Source: Bacilli bacterium
GTDB lineage: Bacteria > Bacillota_I > Bacilli_A > RFN20 > CAG-631
NCBI GenBank assembly: GCA_900754115.1
Contig: CAAEBM010000028.1
Span: forward strand, 1-59,669
Direction: 5' to 3'
DNA length: 59,669 nt
In this document: positions 33,436-42,596 of the stretch, piece by piece
How the letters are laid out: each line of letters starts with the position of its first letter
How positions within the stretch are numbered: the stretch's first letter is position 1
The notes under the pieces: generated by a model
Databases searched by the model: none
The model's input: the letters and a program-made list of their open reading frames with translations, nothing else
What the model was told of the DNA's origin: nothing
Program-made: the position numbers and the translations under genes

Positions 33436-33624
33436 ATGAATAACGAAATTACAACGAAAGAATTGGCTGGAATTGAAGATATTTTAGCACATTATAGTGT
33501 TACAATAAAAAAAGCAGCTTATTATCATTCTATCTGTACGGATAAAAAGATAAAGAAAATGTGTGATGATTTATACAAAAAAAATGTTCTTGAATTTCAA
33601 CAATTATTAAATTATTTAATGTAG
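33436..33624 (+). CDS. Small CotF-related spore-coat-like protein
   Basis: A 62-residue helical protein beginning MNNEITTKELAGIEDILAHY and containing DKKIKKMCDDLYKKNVLEFQ. It looks like the N-terminal half of a ferritin-like CotF-family hairpin (two long helices). Start chosen at 33436 behind GGAAGG; an upstream ATG at 33388 overlaps the likely -10. Ten bases separate it from the second coat gene. Found in spore formers, where CotF-type proteins sit in the spore coat. Assignment is by pattern and by its neighbour. Confidence 0.6.
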   Translation: MNNEITTKELAGIEDILAHYSVTIKKAAYYHSICTDKKIKKMCDDLYKKNVLEFQQLLNYLM

Positions 33625-33633
33625 AGGTGAGCA

Positions 33634-33891
33634 ATGCAAGATAAAGAAATTTTAGAAGATTTATTAAATGATGAAAAAGAACTTTCATCACTATTAAATA
33701 CTTTTGCGTGTGAGTGTGCAAATGTCAAATTAAAAAATTTATTTTTAAATTTATTGGATACCACTCAAAATAGTCAGCAAAAAGTGTTTACTATGATGCA
33801 AAATAACGGATTTTATCAAGTTAAAAATGCAACAACAGAACAAGTAAAACAAGTGCATAAAAAATTTGCTAAAGAAAAATTTGTTTCATAG
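33634..33891 (+). CDS. Spore coat protein, CotF family
   Basis: An 85-residue protein: KEILEDLLNDEKELSSLLNT, CANVKLKNLFLNLLDTTQNS, then QKVFTMMQNNGFYQVKNATT and a basic end. The pattern 'D.L...K.....Y...A.E..n..lr..l........q...f..M...G.Y....A' is that of CotF-type spore coat proteins (ferritin-like helical bundle). AGAGGTGAG precedes the ATG. Together with the 62-residue partner it lies directly upstream of the str operon, an unusual place. Confidence 0.75.
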   Translation: MQDKEILEDLLNDEKELSSLLNTFACECANVKLKNLFLNLLDTTQNSQQKVFTMMQNNGFYQVKNATTEQVKQVHKKFAKEKFVS

Positions 33892-33894
33892 AAC

Positions 33895-33936
33895 AAAAAA
33901 AGGGAAGAGATAAAATATTTTCTTCCTTTTTTCTTT
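33895..33936 (+). terminator. Intrinsic terminator of the coat-protein pair
   Basis: AAAAAAGGGAAGA pairs with TCTTCCTTTTTT across an AT-rich loop; T-rich tail. Confidence 0.7.
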
Positions 33937-33947
33937 TAAAAAAATGT

Positions 33948-33976
33948 TTGACATTCAAAGGGAGTTATGATAGAGT
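33948..33976 (+). promoter_or_regulatory. Strong sigma-A promoter of the str operon
   Basis: Consensus TTGACA at 33948-33953, 17-base spacer, TAGAGT at 33971-33976 with extended TGA. Predicted start near 33983. Confidence 0.75.
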
Positions 33977-33982
33977 TAATAC

Positions 33983-34076
33983 GCATGTGATTGAGTTTCT
34001 AAAAAAAAGAAACTTAATTTTAATAGAAATTTTGGAACACCTGGAATTGTGTGTTAAAAAGAAAGGAGAAATATAC
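33983..34076 (+). promoter_or_regulatory. rpsL leader with attenuator-like hairpin
   Basis: A leader of about 94 bases before rpsL. TTGAGTTTCT (33991-34000) pairs with AGAAACTTAA (34008-34017), one G-T pair, and is followed by TTTTAATAG. A second small stem AACAC / GTGTT follows. It could attenuate or autoregulate the operon; no established family recognised. Confidence 0.45.
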
Positions 34077-34496
34077 ATGCCAACAATTAATCAACTTGTC
34101 CGTCAAGGAAGACAACAACTTGAATTTAAATCAAAAGCACCTGCTCTTGGCAAAGGAAGAAATTCACTTTTGAAAAAAGAAATCAAAGTAAATTCTCCGC
34201 AAAAGAAAGGTGTTTGCACTCGTGTAAGCATCATGACTCCAAAAAAACCAAACTCTGCGAATCGTAAATATGCCCGTGTTCGTTTGAGTAATGGTTATGA
34301 AGTAACTGCTTATATTGGCGGTGAAGGACATAATCTTCAAGAACACTCTGTTGTTTTAATTCGTGGAGGTCGTGTCAAAGACTTGCCAGGGGTAAGATAT
34401 CACATCGTCAGAGGAACACGTGACTGTGCTGGTGTCAAAGATCGTAAACAAGGTCGTTCTTTATATGGAACGAAAAAACCAAAAGCTGGTAAATAA
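34077..34496 (+). CDS. rpsL: 30S ribosomal protein S12
   Basis: A 139-residue decoding-centre protein: MPTINQLVRQGRQQLEFKSK, then CTRVSIMTPKKPNSANRKYA, GEGHNLQEHSVVLIRGGRVK and DLPGVRYHIVRGTRDCAGVK. The PKKPNSA lysines are the wild-type, streptomycin-sensitive sequence. The ATG at 34077 follows AAAGGAG; a longer in-frame opening from 33948 is not coding because it covers the promoter. First gene of the str operon. Confidence 0.97.
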   Translation: MPTINQLVRQGRQQLEFKSKAPALGKGRNSLLKKEIKVNSPQKKGVCTRVSIMTPKKPNSANRKYARVRLSNGYEVTAYIGGEGHNLQEHSVVLIRGGRVKDLPGVRYHIVRGTRDCAGVKDRKQGRSLYGTKKPKAGK

Positions 34497-34519
34497 TGAA
34501 GGATTAGGAGGAAACAAAT

Positions 34520-34990
34520 ATGCCACGTAAGGGAAATGTTACTAGAAGAGATGTTTTACCTGATCCAGTGTATAACTCAAAACTAGTTACAAAATTAATT
34601 AATCGTTTAATGTTAGATGGAAAAAAAGGTACAGCAAGAGGAATTTTATATGATTCTTTTGCTTTAGTTGAAAAGAAAACCGGAGAAAATGCTGTTGATG
34701 TATTTGGAAAAGCATTGGCAAATATTACTCCAGTAGTAGAATTAAAAGTTCGTCGTGTCGGTGGACAAAATTACCAAGTACCAGTTGAAGTTTCAACAGA
34801 AAGAAAAATTACTTTAGGGTTGAGATGGTTAGTCAACTACTCACGTAATCGAAACGAAAAAACAATGGTTGAACGTTTAGCAAACGAAATCATTGATGCT
34901 GCAAATGGTGTAGGGGCTTCTGTTAAAAAACGCGATGATACGCATAAAATGGCTGAAGCAAACAAAGCATTTGCTCACTATCGTTGGTAA
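34520..34990 (+). CDS. rpsG: 30S ribosomal protein S7
   Basis: A 156-residue primary 16S rRNA binding protein of the 30S head: MPRKGNVTRRDVLPDPVYNS, VVELKVRRVGGQNYQVPVEV, and the C-terminal KKRDDTHKMAEANKAFAHYRW. Full family length. Second gene of the str operon, 23 bases after rpsL, with TTAGGAGG. In many bacteria S7 represses its own operon. Confidence 0.97.
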   Translation: MPRKGNVTRRDVLPDPVYNSKLVTKLINRLMLDGKKGTARGILYDSFALVEKKTGENAVDVFGKALANITPVVELKVRRVGGQNYQVPVEVSTERKITLGLRWLVNYSRNRNEKTMVERLANEIIDAANGVGASVKKRDDTHKMAEANKAFAHYRW

Positions 34991-35013
34991 TCAATTAAAT
35001 TTGGAGGGAAATT

Positions 35014-37077
35014 ATGGCGCGAAAATTTAGTTTAGAAAAAACAAGAAATATCGGCATCATGGCTCATATTGATGCTGGTAAAACAACGACAACAGAAAGA
35101 ATATTGTTTTTTACTGGTGTCACTCATAAATTAGGGGAAGTCCATGATGGAACAGCTACAATGGACTGGATGGAACAAGAAAGAGAAAGAGGCATTACAA
35201 TTACAAGTGCTGCAACTACGGCTCAATGGAAAAATCACCGAATCAATATTATTGATACTCCAGGTCACGTAGACTTTACTGTAGAAGTTGAACGTTCCTT
35301 ACGGGTATTAGATGGAGCTGTTACCGTATTGGATGGTAAAAATGGTGTTGAATCGCAAACAGAAACGGTTTGGCGTCAAGGAAGCAAGTACAATGTCCCT
35401 CGAATTGTTTTTGCTAATAAACTTGATGCAATTGGTGCTGATTTTGATATGTGTGTAAAATCAATGCACACTCGTTTAGAAGCGAATGCTTGTGCAATTC
35501 AATATCCAATTGGCCGTGAAAATATGTTTAATGGGATTGTTGATATTATTACAAAGAAAGCCTATTATTACCATGATGATAAAGGTCAAAAAATTACCGA
35601 AGAAGCCATTCCCGAAAATTTAATGGATAAAGTGGAAGAATTGCGAACTACTTTATTTGAAGCAGTTTCTCAATTTGATGATGAATTTTGTGAAAAATAT
35701 TTATTAGGGGAAGAATTAAGTGTTGAAGAAATTAAACACGCAATAAGAAAAGGTGTCTTAACTGGAGAATTTTTCCCAGTTTTATGTGGGGCTTCTTATA
35801 AAAATAAAGGGATTCAATTGTTAATGGATGCCGTTATTGATTATTTACCTTCTCCATTAGATGTTCCACCAACAAAAGGAACTTTGAATGGTGAAGAAGT
35901 AGAATGTCATGCCGATGATAATGCCCCTTTTGCTGCTTTAGCATTTAAAGTAATGACTGACCCCTATGTCGGAAAATTAACCTTTTTTAGAGTTTATTCT
36001 GGAACAATTACTTCAGGAACTTATATATTAAACTCAACAAAGGGTAAAAAAGAACGCTTTAGTCGTATTTTACAAATGCATTCAAATTCAAGAACAGAAA
36101 TTAACCAAGTTTATAGCGGTGATATTGCTGCTGCAGTTGGTTTAAAAGATGTTGGAACAGGGGACACATTAACAAGCGAAGACTTCCCAATTGTCTTAGA
36201 ATCAATGGTATTCCCTGAACCTGTCATTTCTCAAGCTATTGAACCAAAATCAAAAAATGACCAAGATAAATTATCCATTGCTTTATCTAAATTAGCAGAA
36301 GAAGATCCAACCTTTAAAGCTTATACCAATGCTGAAACAGGTCAAACGGTCATTAGTGGAATGGGCGAATTACATTTGGATATTATTGTAGATCGTCTAA
36401 AAAGAGAGTTTAGAGTAGAAGCTAATATTGGTGCTCCTCAAGTCGCATATCGTGAAACCATTCGTGGAAGTGCTGAATGTGAAGGAAAATTTGTTCGTCA
36501 ATCAGGTGGTAAGGGACAATATGGACATGTTTGGATTAAATTTGAACCAAACCCTGGAAAAGGTTTTGAATTTGTCGATGCCATTGTTGGTGGAACGGTT
36601 CCTAAAGAATACATTAAACCAACACGAGATGGACTAGTAGATGCTTTACAAGGTGGTTTAATTGCAGGATATCCAGCAATTGATGTCAAAGCAACTTTGT
36701 TTGATGGATCTTATCACGATGTAGACTCTAGTGAAGCTGCTTATAAAATTGCTGCTTCCTTAGCATTAAAAGAAGCAGCTAAAAAATGTAACCCTGTCAT
36801 TCTTGAACCGATTATGGATGTTGAAGTAACGGTTCCCCAAGACTATATGGGAGATGTCATGGGAAATATCAGTGCAAAAAGAGGAAAAATTGATGGAATG
36901 GAAAGCAAAGGGAATGCACAAATTATCCGTGCTTCTATGCCCTTGGCTGAAATGTTTGGGTATGCAACGACCCTACGTTCCATTACACAAGGTCGTGGAA
37001 CTTTCTCCATGCAATTCTCTCGTTATGAAGAAGCTCCTCGTTTTATCATTGAACAATTGACCAAAACATCTAAATAA
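35014..37077 (+). CDS. fusA: Elongation factor G
   Basis: Translocation GTPase of 687 residues, full length. G1 AHIDAGKTTTTERI, switch I region ERGITITSAATTA, G3 DTPGHVDFT and G4 NKLD in VFANKLDAIGADF are visible. Domains II to V follow (GRGTFSMQFSRYEEAP at the C-terminus). TTGGAGGG precedes the ATG, 23 bases after rpsG. Target of fusidic acid. Confidence 0.98.
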   Translation: MARKFSLEKTRNIGIMAHIDAGKTTTTERILFFTGVTHKLGEVHDGTATMDWMEQERERGITITSAATTAQWKNHRINIIDTPGHVDFTVEVERSLRVLDGAVTVLDGKNGVESQTETVWRQGSKYNVPRIVFANKLDAIGADFDMCVKSMHTRLEANACAIQYPIGRENMFNGIVDIITKKAYYYHDDKGQKITEEAIPENLMDKVEELRTTLFEAVSQFDDEFCEKYLLGEELSVEEIKHAIRKGVLTGEFFPVLCGASYKNKGIQLLMDAVIDYLPSPLDVPPTKGTLNGEEVECHADDNAPFAALAFKVMTDPYVGKLTFFRVYSGTITSGTYILNSTKGKKERFSRILQMHSNSRTEINQVYSGDIAAAVGLKDVGTGDTLTSEDFPIVLESMVFPEPVISQAIEPKSKNDQDKLSIALSKLAEEDPTFKAYTNAETGQTVISGMGELHLDIIVDRLKREFRVEANIGAPQVAYRETIRGSAECEGKFVRQSGGKGQYGHVWIKFEPNPGKGFEFVDAIVGGTVPKEYIKPTRDGLVDALQGGLIAGYPAIDVKATLFDGSYHDVDSSEAAYKIAASLALKEAAKKCNPVILEPIMDVEVTVPQDYMGDVMGNISAKRGKIDGMESKGNAQIIRASMPLAEMFGYATTLRSITQGRGTFSMQFSRYEEAPRFIIEQLTKTSK

Positions 37078-37078
37078 T

Positions 37079-37115
37079 AAAATCAATATGTGCAATAAAA
37101 ATATTGATTTTAATT
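37079..37115 (+). terminator. Weak terminator/attenuator between fusA and tuf
   Basis: AAAATCAATAT / ATATTGATTTT, 11-bp stem, followed by TAATTATAAATTTT. Probably allows read-through into tuf, or separates transcripts. Confidence 0.5.
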
Positions 37116-37167
37116 ATAAATTTTATTAAAATATTAAAGAGAAAGAAATTTAGGAGGAAACTAAAAA

Positions 37168-38352
37168 ATGGCAAAAGAAAAATTTGATAGAAGTAAGCCA
37201 CATGTTAACATTGGTACAATTGGTCACGTAGACCACGGAAAAACCACGCTTACTGCTGCTATTACTACAGTTTTAGCAAAAACTGGAGGCGCTAAAATCA
37301 TGAAATATGATGATATCGATAAAGCTCCAGAAGAAAAAGCACGTGGAATCACGATTAACACTGCTCACGTAGAATATCAAACTGCAAAACGTCACTATGC
37401 TCACGTTGACTGCCCAGGTCACGCAGACTATGTTAAAAATATGATTACGGGAGCTGCTCAAATGGATGGTGCAATCCTTGTTGTTGCTGCAACAGATGGT
37501 CCAATGCCTCAAACTCGTGAACACATTTTATTATCTCGTCAAGTAGGAGTTCCTTATATCGTTGTCTTTTTAAATAAATGCGATATGGTAGAAGATGATG
37601 AATTACTTGACTTAGTTGAAATGGAAGTTCGTGATATGTTAAATGAATACGAATTCCCAGGAGATGATGCTCCAGTAATTCGTGGTTCTGCTTTATTAGC
37701 TTTACAAGGCGATCCAAAATGGGAAGCAAAAATTGTTGAATTAATGGATGCTGTTGATGAATTCATTCCAACTCCTCAACGTGATGTTGATAAACCATTC
37801 TTAATGCCAATCGAAGATACGATGACTATTACTGGTCGTGGAACAGTTGTTACTGGTCGTGTTGAACGTGGTACTTTAAAATTAGGTGAAAACGTTGAAA
37901 TCGTTGGTATTCGTGAAACTTCAAAAACTGTTGTTACAGGTATTGAAATGTTCCGTAAATTACTTGATGAAGCGCGTGCTGGTGATAACATTGGTGCATT
38001 ACTTCGTGGAATTAACCGTGATGAAGTACTTCGTGGACAAGTTTTAGCAAAACCAGGAAGCGTTCATCCACATCACAAATTCCGTGCAAGTGTTTACGTT
38101 TTATCTAAAGATGAAGGTGGACGTCATAAACCTTTCTTTAAAAACTATCGTCCTCAATTCTATTTTAGAACTACAGACGTAACTGGCGTTATTGAATTAC
38201 CAGAAGGTGTAGAAATGGTTATGCCTGGCGATAACGTTGAAATGACAGTTGAATTAATTCACCCAATCGCTGTAGAAAAGGGAACTCGTTTCTCTATTCG
38301 TGAAGGTGGACGTACTGTTGGCGCTGGAAACGTTTCAGAAATTATTGAATAA
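37168..38352 (+). CDS. tuf: Elongation factor Tu
   Basis: Delivers aminoacyl-tRNA to the ribosome. The 394-residue protein has G1 GHVDHGKTTLTAAI, switch I ARGITINTAHVEY, G3 DCPGHADYVKNM and G4 NKCDMV, plus the full domains II and III (TVELIHPIAVEKGTRFSIRE). Codon use is more regular and less A/T-rich than in neighbours, as expected for a highly expressed gene. AGGAGG lies before the ATG. Confidence 0.98.
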   Translation: MAKEKFDRSKPHVNIGTIGHVDHGKTTLTAAITTVLAKTGGAKIMKYDDIDKAPEEKARGITINTAHVEYQTAKRHYAHVDCPGHADYVKNMITGAAQMDGAILVVAATDGPMPQTREHILLSRQVGVPYIVVFLNKCDMVEDDELLDLVEMEVRDMLNEYEFPGDDAPVIRGSALLALQGDPKWEAKIVELMDAVDEFIPTPQRDVDKPFLMPIEDTMTITGRGTVVTGRVERGTLKLGENVEIVGIRETSKTVVTGIEMFRKLLDEARAGDNIGALLRGINRDEVLRGQVLAKPGSVHPHHKFRASVYVLSKDEGGRHKPFFKNYRPQFYFRTTDVTGVIELPEGVEMVMPGDNVEMTVELIHPIAVEKGTRFSIREGGRTVGAGNVSEIIE

Positions 38353-38373
38353 TTTTTAAAATTATTGCATAAT

Positions 38374-38402
38374 AAAGATACTTCGTTAGAAGTATCTTTT
38401 TA
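38374..38402 (+). terminator. Intrinsic terminator of the str operon
   Basis: AAAGATACTTC / GAAGTATCTTT stem with a GTTA loop and following T-run. Confidence 0.88.
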
Positions 38403-38426
38403 TTTCATTTAATGGGAAGGGATGCT

Positions 38427-38699
38427 ATGGTTTTAAAATGGATTTTTGTCATTGTTAATCTAGGAATTTTATGCGTTCCTTGGCTCATGTTTTATTTTGG
38501 ATTATTAAAAAAAAGAGATTGTCGTTTTAAAACTTTATTAAAATTAGCAATTCGTTCCACACTAATATTAGCGGGCAGCATTTTTGTTGTCATTGTCAGT
38601 AAAGTGACCTGGTGGGCTGTCATCGCTTTTAGTTTGTTTCATTTATTAAATATTTTATTATTTAAAGGGCAACGAAAAATGGATACATTTTTAAGATAG
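38427..38699 (+). CDS. Small three-helix membrane protein
   Basis: A 90-residue hydrophobic protein with three predicted helices (WIFVIVNLGILCVPWLMFYF, LAIRSTLILAGSIFVVIVSK, VTWWAVIAFSLFHLLNILLF) and a basic end. No family recognised. I take ATG 38427 behind GGAAGGGA over the in-frame ATG 38412, which lies within the ribosome site region. It sits 12 bases before uvrA and may share its transcript. Confidence 0.6.
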   Translation: MVLKWIFVIVNLGILCVPWLMFYFGLLKKRDCRFKTLLKLAIRSTLILAGSIFVVIVSKVTWWAVIAFSLFHLLNILLFKGQRKMDTFLR

Positions 38700-38711
38700 G
38701 AGTAATCAGTT

Positions 38712-41537
38712 ATGCATGATAAAATCGTGATTAAAGGTGCAAAAGAAAATAATTTAAAAAATATATCGTTAGAATTACCTCGGAATCAATTAATTGTGAT
38801 GACAGGTCTTTCTGGAAGCGGGAAAACCACACTCGCATTTGATACGATTTTTGGAGAAGGGCAAAGACGTTATGTCGAATCGTTATCTCCCTATGCTCGT
38901 CAGTTTTTAGGAGGAATTAAAAAACCAGATGTTGAGTCAATTGAAGGATTATCTCCTTCAATTTCAATTGATCAAAAGACGACAAGTCATAATCCTCGTT
39001 CTACAGTAGGAACAGTCACAGAAATCTATGATTATCTTCGTCTATTATATGCAAGAATTGGAGTTCCTTATTGTCCTACTCATCATATTCCCATTATGGG
39101 ACAAACGATTTCAGAAATGGTCAAAACGATTTATAGTTACCCACAAAATGCAAAAGTGATTCTTTTGGCACCGATTATTTCTCATCAAAAAGGAACACAA
39201 AAAGATGTTTTAGAAAAACTTTTAAAAAATGGCTATATTCGGGTTTTATTAGATGGAAAAATGACTTTGATTGAAGATGCTTTAGAATATGATATTGACA
39301 AAAATAAAAGACATGACGTCGATATCGTCGTGGACCGATTGATTTTAAATGAGGAAAATAAAGATCGCTTAATTGAAGGATTAGAAGTGGCTTTAAAAGA
39401 AGCAAAGGGATTTGCAGATTTAATCATTGATGAACAACGCATTCATTTATCAGAAAATTATGCTTGTAAAGAATGTGGATTCACCGTACCTAAATTAGAA
39501 CCTCGTCTTTTTTCTTTTAATTCTCCCATTGGTGCTTGTCCTGATTGTAAAGGATTGGGAATCAAACTAGAAGTAGATACCGATTTATTAGTTCCTAATG
39601 AAGAGTTGTCTATCAACCAAGGGGCAATCGTATATTATAAAAATATCTTAGGAAGTGAAAATATTGAATGGCAAGAATATGCCTATCTATGCGATTATTA
39701 TCACATTAATCGCGATCTTCCTTTTTTGCAATTGACAAACAAAGAAAAACAAATTGCTCTTTGCGGTTCTTTAGAACCTATCTCTTATCAATTAACGAGT
39801 CGAAATGGCAATGTGATGAAACGCTATGGCTACATTGAAGGTCCAAAAACGCATATTGAAAGAATGTATATGGAAACCACCTCTTCCATGATGAGAGAAT
39901 GGTATTATTCCTTTATGCGTGAAAATCAATGTCCAACCTGTCATGGAGATCGGTTAAATGATACGGTTTTAAGTGTTTTAGTTGGCGATAAAAACATTGC
40001 TGAATTGACAAAAATGTCGGTCAGTTCAATTTTAAAGTTTTTTGAAACAGTTACATTAACCCCTCAACAAAAAGAAATTGCTAATTTGATTATTGTTGAA
40101 ATTACCAATCGTTTAAATTTTTTAGTCAATGTAGGATTAGAGTATTTGACATTACATCGCATGGCTTCAACGTTATCTGGAGGAGAAGCACAACGCATTC
40201 GTTTAGCGACACAAATTGGTTCAAAATTGACGGGTGTTCTTTATGTGTTAGACGAACCATCCATTGGGCTTCATCAACGGGACAATCAAAAATTAATCGA
40301 TACAATGAAGCAAATGCGCGATCTTGGAAATACTTTAATTGTTGTAGAACATGATGAAGAAACGATTCAAGAAGCCGATTATATCGTGGATATTGGACCA
40401 GGGGCTGGAATAAATGGGGGACATATTGTCGCTCAAGGGACAATGAAAGATATCATTGCAAATCCTAAATCTATTACAGGAAAATATTTGAGTGGAGAAT
40501 GGAAAATTGATATTCCTCATCAAAGAAGAAAAGGAAATGGTAAAACCTTGACCATTGTTGGGGCTAGCGAAAACAATTTAAAAAATATTGATGTTAAAAT
40601 TCCTTTAGGAACTTTTTGTGTAGTAACAGGTGTATCAGGTAGTGGCAAATCTACACTCGTCAATGAAACGTTATACAAATATATTTATTCTAAAATTTAT
40701 AAAAAGAAATTACGCGCTGGAAAATGTAAAAAGATTGAAGGAATAGAAAATATCGATAAAATCATTAATGTTAGCCAAGACCCTATTGGTAGAACACCAC
40801 GGAGTAACCCAGCAACTTATACAGGAGTTTTTGACTTAATTCGTGATACTTTTGCTAATACAATTGAAGCTAAAGAAAAAGGGTACACAAAGAGTCGTTT
40901 TTCCTTTAATGTGAAAGGTGGACGATGTGAACGATGCCAAGGGGATGGTGTAATTCGTGTCCCTATGCATTTTTTACCTGATGTTTACGTTCCTTGTGAA
41001 ATTTGTCAAGGAAAACGATACAATGAAGAAACTTTAAAAATTAAGTATAAGGGAAAAAGCATTTATGATGTTTTAGAAATGGATGTAGAAACGGCATATG
41101 ATTTCTTTTCAAATATTCCTTCTATTAGAAATCGTCTTCAAGTTTTAATGGATGTCGGTTTAAATTATATTAAATTAGGACAAAATGCTTTAACATTATC
41201 TGGTGGTGAAGCCCAAAGAATTAAACTAGCCTATGAATTGCAAAAAAAGGCAACAGGGAAAACCATTTTTATATTAGATGAACCAACAACAGGTTTACAT
41301 ACAGATGATGTTAAACGATTAATTCAAGTTTTAATGCGTATTGTAGACAATAAAGATAGCATTTTATTGATTGAACATAATCTAGATATCATTAAAGTTG
41401 CCGATTATATCATTGATTTAGGACCTGAAGGGGGCGATAAAGGTGGATATGTCATTGCAACGGGTACACCAGAACAAATCGCTCAATGTGAAAAAAGTTA
41501 TACAGGACAATATTTAAAAAAAGTATTGAAAAAGTAA
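38712..41537 (+). CDS. uvrA: UvrABC excision nuclease subunit A
   Basis: Damage-recognition ATPase of nucleotide-excision repair, 941 residues, full length. Two ABC modules: Walker A GLSGSGKTTLAFDT and GVSGSGKSTLVNET; ABC signatures STLSGGEAQRIRLA and LTLSGGEAQRIKLA; Walker B VLYVLDEPSIGLH and IFILDEPTTGLH. Zinc fingers CKECG..CPDCKG and CERCQG..CEICQG. It is separated from uvrB by lgt, trxB, whiA and a protease gene. Confidence 0.98.
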   Translation: MHDKIVIKGAKENNLKNISLELPRNQLIVMTGLSGSGKTTLAFDTIFGEGQRRYVESLSPYARQFLGGIKKPDVESIEGLSPSISIDQKTTSHNPRSTVGTVTEIYDYLRLLYARIGVPYCPTHHIPIMGQTISEMVKTIYSYPQNAKVILLAPIISHQKGTQKDVLEKLLKNGYIRVLLDGKMTLIEDALEYDIDKNKRHDVDIVVDRLILNEENKDRLIEGLEVALKEAKGFADLIIDEQRIHLSENYACKECGFTVPKLEPRLFSFNSPIGACPDCKGLGIKLEVDTDLLVPNEELSINQGAIVYYKNILGSENIEWQEYAYLCDYYHINRDLPFLQLTNKEKQIALCGSLEPISYQLTSRNGNVMKRYGYIEGPKTHIERMYMETTSSMMREWYYSFMRENQCPTCHGDRLNDTVLSVLVGDKNIAELTKMSVSSILKFFETVTLTPQQKEIANLIIVEITNRLNFLVNVGLEYLTLHRMASTLSGGEAQRIRLATQIGSKLTGVLYVLDEPSIGLHQRDNQKLIDTMKQMRDLGNTLIVVEHDEETIQEADYIVDIGPGAGINGGHIVAQGTMKDIIANPKSITGKYLSGEWKIDIPHQRRKGNGKTLTIVGASENNLKNIDVKIPLGTFCVVTGVSGSGKSTLVNETLYKYIYSKIYKKKLRAGKCKKIEGIENIDKIINVSQDPIGRTPRSNPATYTGVFDLIRDTFANTIEAKEKGYTKSRFSFNVKGGRCERCQGDGVIRVPMHFLPDVYVPCEICQGKRYNEETLKIKYKGKSIYDVLEMDVETAYDFFSNIPSIRNRLQVLMDVGLNYIKLGQNALTLSGGEAQRIKLAYELQKKATGKTIFILDEPTTGLHTDDVKRLIQVLMRIVDNKDSILLIEHNLDIIKVADYIIDLGPEGGDKGGYVIATGTPEQIAQCEKSYTGQYLKKVLKK

Positions 41538-41562
41538 AGTGAAATTTACTTTTTCTTTTTTT
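41530..41562 (+). terminator. Intrinsic terminator of uvrA
   Basis: AAAAAGTAAA / TTTACTTTTT stem with a short GTGAAA loop, then CTTTTTTT. The left arm covers the uvrA stop. A second AT-only hairpin (TTTAATGTTT / AAACATTAAA) follows. Confidence 0.75.
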
Positions 41563-41622
41563 AATGTTTATTTAAAACATTAAATGTGATAATATTATTG
41601 TTATAGAATGAGGGTGTTATCG

Positions 41623-42582
41623 ATGCATTATGCAATTGAATTTCGACCATCAAGAGAAGTGGCCCTTCGTTTGTGGGGACTTGAAATTAGATGGTATGCT
41701 ATATTTATTTTAACGGGTGCGATTTTAGCTTTTTTATGGGCAAGACATCAGTTAAAAAAAGACGGAAAAGATCCGAGAATGTATGACACTTTTTTTATCT
41801 TCGTTGTTCCTATTGCGATTGTCGGTGCGAGACTTTGGTATGTTCTTGGTGATTTACAAGATTTTGTAGGGAAAGATTTTTTGTATATCATTAATCCTGC
41901 TTCAGGAGGCTTAGCAATTCAAGGTGGGGTCATTGCGGGTGTTTTATTTGGCTTAATTTATTTTAAAAAGAGGTATAAAGAAGTTCCCTTATCTTATCAT
42001 TTAGATACGATTGTTCCTAGTGTGTTAATTGGACAAATTCTAGGAAGATGGGGAAATTTTATGAATCAAGAAGTGTATGGAGCCTGTGTGGCACAAAACA
42101 AGTTATGGTTTATTCCTTCCTTTATTTTAGAAAATGTTTCTGATGCTTGTCCTTATGGACAAGTGAGTCAACCTTTATTTTTGTATGAATCTTTTTTAAA
42201 CCTAATTGGGTTTATTCTCATCGCCATCGTTTTACGTAATTTTTGGAAGAAAAATAGAAAGCCTGGCGATTTATGTGCTTGTTACTTTATTTGGTATGGT
42301 CTCGTTCGGGCAATTTTAGAACCAATGAGAGAATCAGAATATATCATGGAATTTTTAGGAATGCCTTTAAGTGTAGTCACTTCCGTTTTGTTTGTTCTTT
42401 TTGGCATAGGAGTAATGATTTTTACAAGATGTTATCCTAAGACAAAAAAGATTACTTTTGAAAATTTATATGTCAATGAATATACCATACAATTTGAAAA
42501 AGAAAAAAAAGAGAGAAGAGAAAAATTGATTGCTGATAAACGAGAAGAAATTCTTCAAAAAAGAAAGGCTTCCAATCAATAA
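41623..42582 (+). CDS. lgt: Prolipoprotein diacylglyceryl transferase
   Basis: Adds diacylglycerol from phosphatidylglycerol to the lipobox cysteine of prolipoproteins; inner membrane, seven helices. The 319-residue protein shows IRWYAIFILTGAILAF, GGLAIQGGVIAGVLFG, the signature GRWGNFMNQEVYG (catalytic arginine) and LFLYESFLNLIGF. It has a basic, coiled C-terminal tail (KEKKERREKLIADKREE) longer than usual. ATG 41623 is preferred over 41608 since GAGGGTG serves it. It would process the lipoproteins encoded at 4709, 15136, 27550 and 32759. Confidence 0.95.
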   Translation: MHYAIEFRPSREVALRLWGLEIRWYAIFILTGAILAFLWARHQLKKDGKDPRMYDTFFIFVVPIAIVGARLWYVLGDLQDFVGKDFLYIINPASGGLAIQGGVIAGVLFGLIYFKKRYKEVPLSYHLDTIVPSVLIGQILGRWGNFMNQEVYGACVAQNKLWFIPSFILENVSDACPYGQVSQPLFLYESFLNLIGFILIAIVLRNFWKKNRKPGDLCACYFIWYGLVRAILEPMRESEYIMEFLGMPLSVVTSVLFVLFGIGVMIFTRCYPKTKKITFENLYVNEYTIQFEKEKKERREKLIADKREEILQKRKASNQ

Positions 42583-42596
42583 AAAAGGAGAAAAAA

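Noticed and set aside
33948..34076. N-terminal extension of S12 by 43 residues
   Set aside because: It covers the promoter and leader; S12 starts at MPTINQL with AAAGGAG before it.
37273..37991. Several minus-strand frames across tuf
   Set aside because: Shadows caused by the regular codon use of tuf; no ribosome sites or family resemblance.
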